From positions 423,458-487,457 of the forward strand of contig NZ_JAMTCT010000002.1 in the NCBI RefSeq assembly GCF_024171995.1: a DNA stretch of 64,000 nt. The letters run 5' to 3'. The DNA is from Promicromonospora umidemergens. Its GTDB lineage: Bacteria > Actinomycetota > Actinomycetes > Actinomycetales > Cellulomonadaceae. The position numbers and the translations under genes are program-made. Positions within the stretch are counted from its first letter, which is position 1. Each line of letters opens with the position of its first letter. A model generated the notes under the pieces. That model had not been told where the DNA came from, ran no database searches, and saw only the letters and a list, made by a program, of their open reading frames with translations. Shown here in pieces: positions 43,973-52,709 of this stretch.

Positions 43973-44614
43973 ATGACCACGGACACACAGGCCACGTCCA
44001 CCCGCGCCGCGGTGTCCCGTCCCCCGGTGCGGATCGCGGTCGTCGTGGTCCTGAGCTTCCTGCTGGGCGGCCTGACGTCGTACGCCCAAGGCGGGTTCCT
44101 GCCGGACGCGCTCTCCTCGTTCGCCAACTCCGGCAGCGGCTGGACCCTGCTCACCGTGCTGCTCGTGTACTGGTCACGGGCGCGCGCGGTACCCGCAGCG
44201 GTGCTGGGGGCCGTCAGTTTCGTGCTGCTCGTGCTCGGATACATGGTGGCGCACCAGATGCGGGGATTCGTCTACGACCCTGTGCACTACTCCATCGTGG
44301 GAGTGGTCCTCGGGCCGTTCGTGGGAGTGGCCGCGGCATGGCTGCGTGCCACCGGCGTCCGGGCGGCCATCAGTACCGCGCTGCTCGCCGGCATCGCCCT
44401 GGGGGAGTGCGTGCATGGGCTGACGATCATCCGCGAGACCACGAGCCCTGTCTACTGGACCGTGATCGGCATCGCAGGCCTGGCCCTGATGGCGTGGACG
44501 CTCGTCCGACGCATCCGGGGCGCGCTGCCAGTAGCGCTCGCGTCAGGTGGACCACTGGTGGTCGCGGCAGCCTTCTACCTGGCATTTGCCTACCTCCCGT
44601 ACGTGAGGTTCTGA
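43973..44614 (+). CDS. Multi-pass membrane protein (DUF6518-like, tentative)
   Basis: A 213-residue protein with six hydrophobic segments (first at about 22-40). No catalytic motif. Resembles small DUF6518-like membrane proteins of actinobacteria, but recognition is weak. ATG 43973 has only a weak upstream site. Confidence 0.65.
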   Translation: MTTDTQATSTRAAVSRPPVRIAVVVVLSFLLGGLTSYAQGGFLPDALSSFANSGSGWTLLTVLLVYWSRARAVPAAVLGAVSFVLLVLGYMVAHQMRGFVYDPVHYSIVGVVLGPFVGVAAAWLRATGVRAAISTALLAGIALGECVHGLTIIRETTSPVYWTVIGIAGLALMAWTLVRRIRGALPVALASGGPLVVAAAFYLAFAYLPYVRF

Positions 44615-45370
44615 CTACTCCTCCTCGACAGTTCGTGCACGCGTGAACGTACTCGCGGACTTCCCGGAGCTCCTCGGCTGAGGAGCAGTTGGCGGACATG
44701 GCCCTTCGACGAGGCACGTGGTCATGCGCCCGTGACATGAGCCCCAGTTCCACTCTTGGAGTCCCGCGACCGGCAGGGATCGCGGGACTCGTTTTCGAGT
44801 CTGCGCCGGTGCTGCCGTCGAGCGCTACGCACCGTTCACCAGATGGGACAGGTGCGCTGAGCGTCCAGAGGTTCCCGAGCGTATTCGCGTGCCGGGCCGC
44901 CGCAGTGCTTGGCTCCAAGCTCGAAGTGACCATCACCCTGCGCCAGTACAGGCTTGCCGCAACGGCCAGCAGCAGCGACGCCGCAGGATGCTGCGAGCAG
45001 GTCGAGTCGCTCGTCGGCAGTGTGGTGTTCCGATGGGATTCCGGCACAGAGCCGCATCGTGGAGCTGATTCGTACCCCATGGTTCAGATCTGAGCCGCCA
45101 CAAAGCCTGACGCGACAGGTGGTGCAGCTCTGCGACCACGAGCCCGGACCGCGGATCGCGGCCAGCTGCTCGGTCAGCATTTTTGCGGGGCGGTCCGATC
45201 GCTCCTGCTGCACCTCCACCGTCAGCCGGTGCGACCCGGTCGACGCAGCCTGAGAGGACTTCGACCTCCCCGGTGCTGCTCGGCGATGCCGGCCGCCGCG
45301 CTGACAGCGATGAGTTCTCCGTTCGTGGCCAGTCTGCCCTGACGAACGTTCCTCGCGAAGGGAGACGCAA
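44615..45370. other. Intergenic stretch with one strong hairpin and no recognised gene
   Basis: About 750 bases with no frame that matches a known family. It contains a clear terminator (44759-44790 and downstream) with no gene immediately before it apart from the membrane protein 145 bases upstream, which hints that a gene was lost here. The region also carries the ribosome-binding site of the VOC gene at its end. Confidence 0.5.
44759..44797 (+). terminator. Intrinsic terminator with U-tract
   Basis: GAGTCCCGCGA (44759-44769) pairs with TCGCGGGACTC (44780-44790), eleven perfect pairs around a ten-base loop, followed by GTTTTCG. This is the most textbook terminator in the window. Confidence 0.85.
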
Positions 45371-45748
45371 GTGAAATCGCGTGACCCCATAGATGTCGGC
45401 ATGTACGCCTTCAACTGCAAAGATGCGGCAGCTCTGGCCAGGTTCTGGTCGGCCGTCCTGATGCGGCCGGTGGACGAGGGGGCGAACCCAGCCTTCGCTA
45501 CGATCGGTTTTGACGGCCCAGGTCCGACATGGATGTTCCACCAGCCCGAGGGTGAGCTTGCCTCCGGGGACAACCGACTGATGCTTGACCTCAGCGGTGA
45601 CACTGACTGGGCTCAGCAGGCCGACCGCATCGAGGCGCTCGGCGCCGAGCGCGTCAGCGACAACGAGCAAGACGACGGCACCCGTTGGGTAGTCTTCCGC
45701 GACCCGGAGAACAACAGGTTTCGAATCTTCGGCCCGCGCCCGGTGTAG
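45371..45748 (+). CDS. VOC family (glyoxalase/bleomycin-resistance-like) protein
   Basis: A 125-residue single-domain VOC protein (YAFNCKDAAALARFWSAVL, WMFHQPE, VVFRDPENNRFRIFG with the C-terminal metal-site Glu replaced by Arg/Asn context). It may be a metal-free or ligand-binding relative. GTG 45371 with AAGGGAG upstream. Confidence 0.88.
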   Translation: MKSRDPIDVGMYAFNCKDAAALARFWSAVLMRPVDEGANPAFATIGFDGPGPTWMFHQPEGELASGDNRLMLDLSGDTDWAQQADRIEALGAERVSDNEQDDGTRWVVFRDPENNRFRIFGPRPV

Positions 45749-45861
45749 ACGATCGGGGCGTCGGGAGATCCATCCCATCGAGGACAGGGTCCCCGGGCGC
45801 TCTGCCGCGTCCGCTACGTTGTCCAGAGGCCCCGTCCCAACCCACGTGGGGCACCTTCCGC

Positions 45862-45885
45862 ACCGGCCGCTGCAGAACGGCCGGT
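45862..45885. terminator. GC-rich hairpin, possible terminator of VOC gene
   Basis: ACCGGCCG (45862-45869) pairs with CGGCCGGT (45878-45885), eight pairs around an eight-base loop, 114 bases after the VOC gene. No U-tract. Confidence 0.35.
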
Positions 45886-45925
45886 CGACCGAAAAGCAGA
45901 CCCGCGACAACGCCCCGCGGGCGCC

Positions 45926-46036
45926 ATGATCACCGTTCTCAAGGCGTACGCGCTGGCAAGGTTCGAACGGCTCGCCGCCAACCGCAGCGGCGATCGAGAT
46001 GGCGAGTTCACGCACGACGGAGGAAGGTACTGGTGA
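45926..46036 (+). CDS. Small upstream ORF coupled to GrpB-like gene
   Basis: Thirty-six codons starting MITVLKAYALARFERLAANR and ending GRYW TGA; the stop overlaps the GTG start of the next gene as GTGA. The coupling suggests either a real small protein or a leader; there is no family match and no strong ribosome-binding site. Confidence 0.4.
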   Translation: MITVLKAYALARFERLAANRSGDRDGEFTHDGGRYW

Positions 46037-46593
46037 CGAACAGCGACATGCCGCGCCGGCCGGACGTCACGACGGTCGAGATCATCGGTGGTCCAGAGAA
46101 ACTCGAGGTCGGTCTGCAGAGCTATGACGCCCGGTGGGCGGAGGACTACCTGTATCACCGGCGTCGCATCCTTGCTGCGCTGGCGGCAGTGGACGTCGAT
46201 GTCGAGCACATCGGATCCACGTCGGTCCCAGGCCTTGCCGCCAAGCCGATCGTTGACATCGTCGTGGCCGTGCCCGACATCACGGCAGAGGAGGAATACC
46301 TCGACGAGCTGCTGGCCGCCGGTTACGAGCTGCGAGTTCGCGAGCCGGGGCATCGGCTCGTGCGTACGCCGACTCGCGACGTCCACGTGCACGCGTATGA
46401 ACGAGGGGACGCAGCAGTGCACGAGTACCTCCTCCTCCGTGACCACCTCCGCACCGACGCAGACGATCGCGCCCTCTACGAGGGCGTCAAGCGGGCCCTG
46501 ATCAGCCAACGGTGGGACGACATGAACGCCTACGCCGACGCCAAGAGCGAGGTAATCCTCGCGATCAAGGCTCGAGCCAAGGCCCGTCGCTGA
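46033..46593 (+). CDS. GrpB family protein (nucleotidyltransferase-fold)
   Basis: A 186-residue UPF0157/GrpB protein (VDVEHIGSTSVPGLAAKPIV with the GST/DI motif of nucleotidyltransferase-like sites, HVHAYERGDAAVHEYLLLRD, YADAKSEVILAI). It may add a nucleotide or regulate CoA/glutamate metabolism; roles vary. GTG 46033 follows AGGAAGG. Confidence 0.93.
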   Translation: MTNSDMPRRPDVTTVEIIGGPEKLEVGLQSYDARWAEDYLYHRRRILAALAAVDVDVEHIGSTSVPGLAAKPIVDIVVAVPDITAEEEYLDELLAAGYELRVREPGHRLVRTPTRDVHVHAYERGDAAVHEYLLLRDHLRTDADDRALYEGVKRALISQRWDDMNAYADAKSEVILAIKARAKARR

Positions 46594-46909
46594 CCGAGGT
46601 GGCGTCACGGGTCCGTGATCGGCGGATCTATTCGACCGGCGAGATGGTGTTCCGCTCCTTCTACCGCCGTGTCTTCCTGAACCTTCCTGGCCACCACGCC
46701 GGAACGTATGCCCTGGCTGATCTTGAGGTGAGGCCGAGATGCGCGAGGGCCCGGCCCGGTGCGATAGCGCCCTGGACCTCCCCCTCCATGCCCAGCCCCA
46801 CCCGCACACCGCGGAACGGTTCAGCGACCGACCGGGAGCCAGACATGGACTCACCCAGCCAGCTCTCCGACGACACAGACGAGACCGGCCCGAATCCCTG
46901 CCCCCTACC
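46594..46909. other. Remnant zone before IS fragment
   Basis: Bases 46615-46735 (plus) carry a coding-like stretch, IYSTGEMVFRSFYRRVFLNL then PGHHAGTYALADLEV, that belongs to no family I recognise. No other feature. Confidence 0.4.
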
Positions 46910-47089
46910 GCGCCCGTACCGGTCCGGCACGTCTCGCCACGGGCACCCCGCCCGGACCCGGTGCCGGATCCCGTCGACCTGCCGCCGCAGATACCGCGCC
47001 GGACGACCGCACGCCGCTACCGGCAACAACGGCCCGACCACTGCCCACGCCTCGTCCGTCAGATCATGTCGTCCAGCCGCGTCCACCAC
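46910..47089 (-). mobile_element. IS5-family transposase N-terminal fragment
   Basis: From GTG 47089 the frame gives RHDLTDEAWAVVGPLLPVAA, RRQVDGIRHRVRAGCPWRDV and PDRYG, the DUF4096-type N-terminal of IS5-like transposases. Downstream of PDRYG it runs into unrelated sequence (to 46661), so the element is truncated. It is probably a separate insertion from the C-terminal fragment at 37312, though the two could be halves of related elements. Confidence 0.7.
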
Positions 47090-47263
47090 GAGCCCGAAGC
47101 ATGCCGAAACCGCAGGTCACGGACCAATTCCGAAACATGCCCTAGCCGATGGCCTTCTCGCCAGACACGAGCCACCTGACCCGCGTCGGTATGGTCCGCC
47201 CACTGGGGCGCCTCGGGCAATGCGCCGACCGCTTGCCCCGTCCTCGAGCAGCAGGATCGTGGC

Positions 47264-47485
47264 TCAGTGCCAGGCACGCAGCTCGTATCCGGCGTCGGCG
47301 ACGGCTTCGGCGACCTGGACGCGGTCGACCGGCGCTATGGCGCAGAACGTGACCCGACCGCTCGGGGCGTCGAGTCGTACCCGCCAGACGCCCGGTACGG
47401 CGGACAGCTCGGCATAGAGCGCGCGTTGGCAGTGCTCGCAACCGCCGGTGCTCACATCGATCTCGACCGTGCTCACCGGATCCAC
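47264..47485 (-). CDS. Heavy-metal-associated domain protein (copper-chaperone-like)
   Basis: A 73-residue ferredoxin-fold HMA protein with the metal-binding GGCEHC motif (usually MxCxxC) near residues 14-20 and the closing VAEAVADAGYELR helix. Binds Cu(I) or Zn(II) through the two Cys. GTG 47485; an alternative GTG lies three codons in. It is upstream of the DUF5134/BlaI group. Confidence 0.85.
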   Translation of the reverse strand: MDPVSTVEIDVSTGGCEHCQRALYAELSAVPGVWRVRLDAPSGRVTFCAIAPVDRVQVAEAVADAGYELRAWH

Positions 47486-47514
47486 CCCGCTCCCCGTCTC
47501 AAGAACAGTACGGC

Positions 47515-47523
47515 ATCTCTACA
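47515..47523. promoter_or_regulatory. Shared ATCTCTACA motif upstream of DUF5134 gene
   Basis: ATCTCTACA at 47515-47523, followed by TGATGT. The identical nine bases recur at 49057, upstream of the Cys-rich protein. Candidate BlaI-type operator. Confidence 0.5.
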
Positions 47524-47603
47524 TGATGTGGTAATGTCGGCGGCGATTCGATCAGTGCTGTCGCTGCACATGGCAAAAACCTGTCGAGAACGCGGGGGCG
47601 CCA

Positions 47604-48251
47604 GTGACGTCGGACCCAGCGGTCCAGTGGGCGATGACAACCCTCTTCGGCCTCTTGAGCGCACATTCCCTGTGGTGCCTCGCCACCGCCCGGCGAACCT
47701 TCTCAGCGGTGGGGTATCTGCTCCACCTGGGCATGAACGCGATCATGGTCGCCATGGTGTGGCCATGGTGGGCCTACCTGCCGACACTGCCGCAGCTTGC
47801 GTTGTTCGTCCTGGCCGCGGCGTTCTTCGCGGCCGTCGCGGGGTGGCGCGTGGTCGACGCACGCCCGCGCGGGCTCGCATCCAGCGTCTCCCGTACGGGC
47901 CATCACGAGAGCGCATGGGCACAGGCGGTGCACGCGGTGATGATGCTGGCGATGGTGTGGGCCGTGGCGATCATGAGCCTTGCTCTTGCCTCCCCAGCCG
48001 CAGCCCTTGGACCGGGGGGACACCAGGGCCCTCACGCCGTCGCGCACGCGCCGACTGGACTATGGGCCATGGTCAGCGGCGTTCTGCTGGTCGTGACGCT
48101 CGTCGCCGGCGGGATCAGTTTCCTGTTCGCCCTTTCACGACACGTGCGCGTGCGTGGCTTCGTCTGTGACCGCGTCGGCTCCGACCTGCTGGCGGGCGCT
48201 GCCATGAGCCTCGGGATGGCCGCGATGTGCGCCACCATGCTCGCGGGCTGA
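47604..48251 (+). CDS. DUF5134 membrane protein
   Basis: A 215-residue protein with six hydrophobic segments, Met- and His-rich (GMNAIMVAMVWPWWAY, HAVMMLAMVWAVAIMS, AMSLGMAAMCATMLAG), matching DUF5134. Met/His clusters in a membrane protein next to a metal-binding domain protein suggest copper handling, an inference. GTG 47604. Confidence 0.85.
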   Translation: MTSDPAVQWAMTTLFGLLSAHSLWCLATARRTFSAVGYLLHLGMNAIMVAMVWPWWAYLPTLPQLALFVLAAAFFAAVAGWRVVDARPRGLASSVSRTGHHESAWAQAVHAVMMLAMVWAVAIMSLALASPAAALGPGGHQGPHAVAHAPTGLWAMVSGVLLVVTLVAGGISFLFALSRHVRVRGFVCDRVGSDLLAGAAMSLGMAAMCATMLAG

Positions 48252-48282
48252 TCGGCCGACCCGTCCGCGCCCCGCGCCTGTG

Positions 48283-48663
48283 CTAGCGCCTTGCTGTGTG
48301 CTTCGAACGCAGGGCTCGCTCCAGCATCTCGATATCGTTGGCGGTCAGCTGGCCCGCGAACCTGGCGAGCGCTTCGGCTCGGTCACCAGTAGCTTCGAGC
48401 GCCGACAGCATCGCTGCGCCCGCGCGTTCGCCGTCCGAGCGCGTCGGCCGAAAGCGGACCTTCCTGGGGGAGGTAGCGACCCGGTCCACCTCACCCTTCC
48501 TCTCGAGGCGGTCCAGCACGGTCAGGAGTGTCGTGTAAGCCGGGACGTTGCCGTCCCCGAAGCCCTCCTGGATCCGTCGTGCTCCGATCGCGTCCTCGTG
48601 GTCCCAGAGGATGCGCATGACCTCTGCCTCGAGCTGTCCACGTGCGCGATTCCTGCCTGACAT
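48283..48663 (-). CDS. BlaI/MecI/CopY family repressor
   Basis: A 126-residue winged-helix repressor (QLEAEVMRILWDHEDAIGAR, YTTLLTVLDRLERKGEVDRV). No Cys for copper, so a BlaI/MecI-like rather than CopY sensor. ATG 48663 with GGAGGGCAAC upstream. No beta-lactamase or BlaR sensor is nearby; its targets may be the flanking genes, which share a promoter motif. Confidence 0.93.
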   Translation of the reverse strand: MSGRNRARGQLEAEVMRILWDHEDAIGARRIQEGFGDGNVPAYTTLLTVLDRLERKGEVDRVATSPRKVRFRPTRSDGERAGAAMLSALEATGDRAEALARFAGQLTANDIEMLERALRSKHTARR

Positions 48664-48766
48664 GTTGCCCTCCTGGCAGGACCATAGCGCAGAGGTGGCC
48701 GCCCACTGGCTCGTGGACGGCCACCTCCGCCGTCGTCCGGAATGCCGGACGGAGCAGCCCCGGTCG

Positions 48767-48988
48767 TCAGGCCGGCTGGAGCGCCGTCGCGTCCAGCGCT
48801 CCGCTGCGGGCCTGCTCTACGAGGTCCGCGAGCTGGTCGTGGCTCATCTGGATCCGCTGTCCGAAGTCGTCAGTGATCACGATCTGCTTCTCGGGCTCCG
48901 CGGTCGGGTCGACGAACAGTTCCGGGCAACCGCAGTCGCACTGGCCGCAGAACGTCGCCACATGAAGTAGCTGAGGGTTATCGCTCAT
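48767..48988 (-). CDS. Small Cys-rich conserved protein
   Basis: A 73-residue protein with a cluster FCGQCDCGCPELFVDPTAEP (four Cys in seven residues) and a well-conserved helix-like tail (RQIQMSHDQLADLVEQ-type: FGQRIQMSHDQLADLVEQAR). The Cys cluster suggests metal or cofactor binding. ATG follows AAGGAGACAGCT. No named family recalled with certainty. Confidence 0.75.
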   Translation of the reverse strand: MSDNPQLLHVATFCGQCDCGCPELFVDPTAEPEKQIVITDDFGQRIQMSHDQLADLVEQARSGALDATALQPA

Positions 48989-49056
48989 AGCTGTCTCCTT
49001 GGTCTGGAACGGACTGGTCTCGGGCTCGTGCTGTGCCCTCTACGAGGGTCACGTAT

Positions 49057-49065
49057 ATCTCTACA
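49057..49065. promoter_or_regulatory. Second ATCTCTACA motif upstream of Cys-rich gene
   Basis: ATCTCTACA at 49057-49065 inside ATATCT...AGATAT ends (49055-49060 and 49074-49079 approx.), 70 bases upstream of the Cys-rich gene and matching the site at 47515. Confidence 0.5.
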
Positions 49066-49147
49066 ACACGTCAAGATATCGACGGTGGCAGTGTTGTGAG
49101 CTCCGCATAGTCGCCACAGCACTGGCCGGGGCGCGGGAAGGCAGGCG

Positions 49148-49260
49148 ATGGGACACATGAACGGCTGCACGGACGATGCGGTGCGCGGTCGACGTGAGGT
49201 CGTGGTCGGCGGCGGCATCTCGGGTCTGGCGACCAGCGCCCGGGTCGACGACACCTCGGT
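49148..49260 (+). pseudogene. Truncated FAD-binding fragment
   Basis: About 38 codons, MGHMNGCTDDAVRGRREVVV then GGGISGLATSARVDDTS, with a clear dinucleotide site (GGGISGLAT) of an FAD-dependent oxidoreductase, then runs into the convergent photolyase gene. Likely the stump of a second oxidoreductase gene. Confidence 0.5.
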
Positions 49261-50660
49261 CAGTGCTCTCCGCGTTCGCGGCGGCGCGCCTCCCGGACGG
49301 CTTCGTAACGGTCCAGGGCTTCTGCCCGTTCGCGCTTGTGGTCGACGACGGGTGCGGGATACCCGGCAGGCGGGCCGTCCGGCAGAGCCCAGGGCTTGTG
49401 CACTGCCTGACCGGTCACGTCAGCGAGCTCGGGCACGTAGGTCCGCACGTAGTCGCCGTTCGGGTCGAACCGTTCTCCCTGCAGCACCGGGTTGAACACC
49501 CGGAAGAACGGTGCGGCGTCGGTACCGCTACCGGCGACCCACTGCCAGCCGTGCTGGTTGGAGGCGAGGTCGCCGTCGACGAGCGAGCGCATGAAGTGCT
49601 TGGCTCCCCACCACCACGGCAGGTGAAGGTCTTTGACGAGGAACGACGCGGTGATCATCCGCACGCGGTTGTGCATCCATCCCTCGGCCAGCAGCTGCCG
49701 CATCCCGGCGTCGACGACGGGAAACCCGGTGCGACCCTCTTTCCAGGCGGTGAACAGCCGGTCGGCTTCCGGCCCGCTGCCGGTCTTCAGCACGTCGTAC
49801 GAGCGGTCGTAGTTTCGACGCGCGGAGTCCGGGCGCTGGTCGAGGACGTCGGCGTAGAAGTCGCGCCACGCGAGCTCGCTGCGGAACGACTGCGCCCCGG
49901 CCGATCTCTTGGCAGCGAGGTCGGCGAGCAGGGTGCGAACGTGCACGCAGCCGTACTTGAGGTAGACCGACATGCGCGAGGTACCGGGCTGGTCGGGCCG
50001 GTCGCGGCCGTCCGCGTAGTCCAGGAGGTGATCATGCACAAAGCTCTCCCACCGCTTCCGTGCCGCCGCCTCTCCGGGTTCAGGCAGCTCCGCGGTGACA
50101 GTGACGTCGTCAGGCACTGGGGTCGCCTCGACCTTGACCGTCCCCGGGTCGATCCAGTCGAGGTAGCCGCCATCGGTGTCGGCCGGGGCGCGCCATCCGT
50201 GCTCGGCCCAGGCCCGTCGAAACGGGGTGAACACCCGGTAGCGACCGCCGTCCGCGCTCCGGACCCGGCCAGGTGCCACCGCGTAGGGAGAGCCTGTGCG
50301 GACCAGCTCTCGGTCCTGCTCGGTGAGCACCCGTTCCACGGCACGGTCGCGTGCCTGGCCGTAGGGCCCGAAGTCGGCGGCGATGTGGACGCTGTCCGCG
50401 CCGATCTCGCGGGCGACCCGCGGGACGACCTCGACCGGGTCGCCCTCGACGACCAGCAGCCGGCCGTCCAGGCTCTCGTCGAGATCTCGCAGACACCCGT
50501 AGAGGAACCACTGCCGCGGCGCCCCGGCCGGCGCGAGCAGGCGCTGGTCGAGCACGAACAGTGCCAGTGCTCGAGTGTTCTGCCCCGCAGCGAGGAACGT
50601 GGGCTGGTCAGTCACGCGCAGGTCGCGGCGGAACCACACCAGCACTGGGGAGTCATCCAT
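49260..50660 (-). CDS. phrB: Deoxyribodipyrimidine photolyase
   Basis: A 466-residue light-driven repair enzyme. N-terminal alpha/beta domain starts VLVWFRRDLRVTDQPTFLAA; the C-terminal FAD-binding helical domain has the class I signatures ELAWRDFYADVL, GFPVVDAGMRQLLAEGWMHN and WQWVAGSGTDAAPFFRVFNP; tryptophans of the electron-transfer chain are kept. It repairs cyclobutane pyrimidine dimers. The start is set at ATG 50660. The gene heads a light/UV-response cluster continuing to 56323. Confidence 0.97.
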   Translation of the reverse strand: MDDSPVLVWFRRDLRVTDQPTFLAAGQNTRALALFVLDQRLLAPAGAPRQWFLYGCLRDLDESLDGRLLVVEGDPVEVVPRVAREIGADSVHIAADFGPYGQARDRAVERVLTEQDRELVRTGSPYAVAPGRVRSADGGRYRVFTPFRRAWAEHGWRAPADTDGGYLDWIDPGTVKVEATPVPDDVTVTAELPEPGEAAARKRWESFVHDHLLDYADGRDRPDQPGTSRMSVYLKYGCVHVRTLLADLAAKRSAGAQSFRSELAWRDFYADVLDQRPDSARRNYDRSYDVLKTGSGPEADRLFTAWKEGRTGFPVVDAGMRQLLAEGWMHNRVRMITASFLVKDLHLPWWWGAKHFMRSLVDGDLASNQHGWQWVAGSGTDAAPFFRVFNPVLQGERFDPNGDYVRTYVPELADVTGQAVHKPWALPDGPPAGYPAPVVDHKRERAEALDRYEAVREARRRERGEH

Positions 50661-50758
50661 GTCTGCACCAACGTAGCCGTGCCCGGTAGACGCCGCCATG
50701 CGCGTGACCCGGACGGGTGCGAAGGTCGTGGAAAACTGGCCATACCTGGGAGGTCTCG

Positions 50759-51667
50759 GTGACAGATCACGACGTGGTGATCGTCGGAGCGGGCATGGCC
50801 GGGCTCGTCGCCGACTGGACCTTCCGTCGCTCGACCTGCGGCTGTTCACCGCGGGCGCGCTGGTGCGCCACGGGAGTCGGCTGCACCGGGTCGTCAATCC
50901 ACGCCGACACCCCGGCGGCCTCGCGGCGACCGTCGGGTCAAGGCTGCTGCCGTGGAACGACAAGCTGGCACTGGCCACCTACACCGCCCACGCGGCGTAC
51001 CGACCCGTCCACCGCGTGCTCACGTGGGACGAGACAACCGCTGGCGAATCCCTACGCTGGTGGGGTCTCAGAGGGGCGGGGCTCGAGCGCTTCCTGCGGC
51101 CGTTCCTGGCCGGTGTGCTGGGCGAGGACGAGCCGAACACGTCGAGTCGCTATGTCGACCTGGTCTGGCGCAGCTTCGTTCGCGGTCGCGTGGGCGTGCC
51201 CGCCGCGGGCATGTGGTCTGACGACGATCTATCACGCCGCGCCGGAACCGCCCGGTGCCGAACCGATCCTGCTGCTCGACGGCAATCCTGACCGCACGAT
51301 CGCCAACTCGGTCGTCCTGAGCAACGCCGCTGCCGCGTACGCCCCCGACGGTCGCGCGCTCATCGCGACCTCGCTCGTGGGGTCCGCCTCCGTGGAGGCC
51401 GATGAACCGGCTGTTCGCCGGCGGCTCGCTCATCTCTACGGCGCATCCACGGCGCGCTGGGAGCATCTGCGAACCGTGACCATCCCGAACGCGCTGCCCG
51501 CCGCGCCACCACCGCTGGGTGACCTGCGTCGGTCGGTCGACCTCGGCGACGGTCTCTTCGTCGCGGGCGACCACCGCGACACGCCTTCCATCCAGGGAGC
51601 GATGGCCAGCGGCACCCGTGCCACCCAGGCAGTCCTGCGTCGTTCGGAAGTTGGAACCGTCGCCTGA
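50759..51667 (+). pseudogene. FAD-dependent oxidoreductase with two internal deletions
   Basis: Three stretches, in order, cover a NAD(P)/FAD-dependent oxidoreductase of the kind encoded next to photolyases. Frame 1 starts with GTG 50759, DHDVVIVGAGMAGLVA. Frame 2 (about 50820-51215) reads LDLPSLDLRLFTAGALVRHG then LRFLRPFLAGVLGEDEPNTS-like sequence to GVPAAGM. Frame 1 resumes with IYHAAPEPPGAEPILLLDGN and DGRALIATSLVGSASVEADE to GDHRDTPSIQGAMASGTRA. Missing are about 60 codons after the dinucleotide site and about 60 or more before the closing domain. GGGAGG precedes the start. Non-functional as read. Confidence 0.8.
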
Positions 51668-51872
51668 GTTCCAGCTCAGCCCGGACCAGGTCCGCCGTTG
51701 CACCAGGGAGCACGGCTCGCGGTCGCGTGCGTACGGGAGAAACCGTGCTTATGGTCGGGAAGACGGCTTCGAGACGGGGGCCAGCCCGAGCCAGGGAGCG
51801 CCCGATGACCCAAGATCCGCTCCTCCCCACCGGTAGTTCTGCACTGGGGCACAGCGCGTCGAGAGGCACCTT

Positions 51873-52709
51873 GTGACGCGCCGCTCTCGGCACCGGACAC
51901 GGCCCAGGAGCTCGGGGACAAGACAGGACGTCGCGCTCGTCACCGGCGCGTCCAGCGGCATCGGGTTCGCGATCGCGCGCGAGCTCGTACGCCAGGGTCA
52001 CGACGTGCTCGTCGTGGCCGATCGAGGCGTGGACGACGCCGTGCGCCGGCTGCGCGAGCACTCGGACACCCGGGTGACCGGCCTCGAGGTCGACCTCTCT
52101 GTGCCCGCCGGTGTCGAGGAGGTCATCGCCCGTACCCGGGAGCTGGGGGTGCGCACGTTCGTGCTCAACGCGGGTGCCGCCGTGCACGGACCGTTCCGGC
52201 ACACTCCCCTGGAGAATCAGCTGCGGCTCGTCGATCTGAACGTCCGCTCTGTCGTGCACCTCGCGCATCTCGTCGTTCCCGACCTGGTCGCGGCAGGCTC
52301 GGGACGGCTGCTGATCATGTCGTCGATCGCGGCGACGATGCCCGCCCCTCTCTTTGGCACGTATGCCGCGTCGAAGGCCTTTCTGCGCTCCTTCGCCTGG
52401 TCGTTGCGCCGCGAGCTCGCCGGCACCGGCGTCAGCGTGACGACGGTCCTACCCTCGGCGACCCAGACCCCGATCTACCGCACGGCCCATATGGAACGCA
52501 CGCGTATCGGCCGGATCCCGAAGTCCGGCCCCACGATGGTGGCCCGCCGGGCAGTCGACGCACTACAAGACGGCCGCGCCGAGGCCGTTCCCGGTCTGCA
52601 GGCCAAGGCGATGGTCGCGATCGCCTCGGTGCTTCCCCAGCCCGCGCGCGCGGCGTTCCACGGCTGGTTCTACGGGCCGGCCGCCCCGCCGGCCGGGCTC
52701 AGCCGTTGA
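51873..52709 (+). CDS. Short-chain dehydrogenase (classical SDR)
   Basis: A 278-residue SDR: cofactor motif VALVTGASSGIGFAIARELV, NAG (VLNAGAAVHG), Ser (LIMSSIAA), YxxxK (YAASKAFLRSFAWSLRREL). Two hydrophobic stretches near the C-terminus may help it sit on membranes. GTG 51873. Member of the photolyase cluster; last 11 bases overlap the convergent DUF3140 gene. Confidence 0.92.
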   Translation: MTRRSRHRTRPRSSGTRQDVALVTGASSGIGFAIARELVRQGHDVLVVADRGVDDAVRRLREHSDTRVTGLEVDLSVPAGVEEVIARTRELGVRTFVLNAGAAVHGPFRHTPLENQLRLVDLNVRSVVHLAHLVVPDLVAAGSGRLLIMSSIAATMPAPLFGTYAASKAFLRSFAWSLRRELAGTGVSVTTVLPSATQTPIYRTAHMERTRIGRIPKSGPTMVARRAVDALQDGRAEAVPGLQAKAMVAIASVLPQPARAAFHGWFYGPAAPPAGLSR

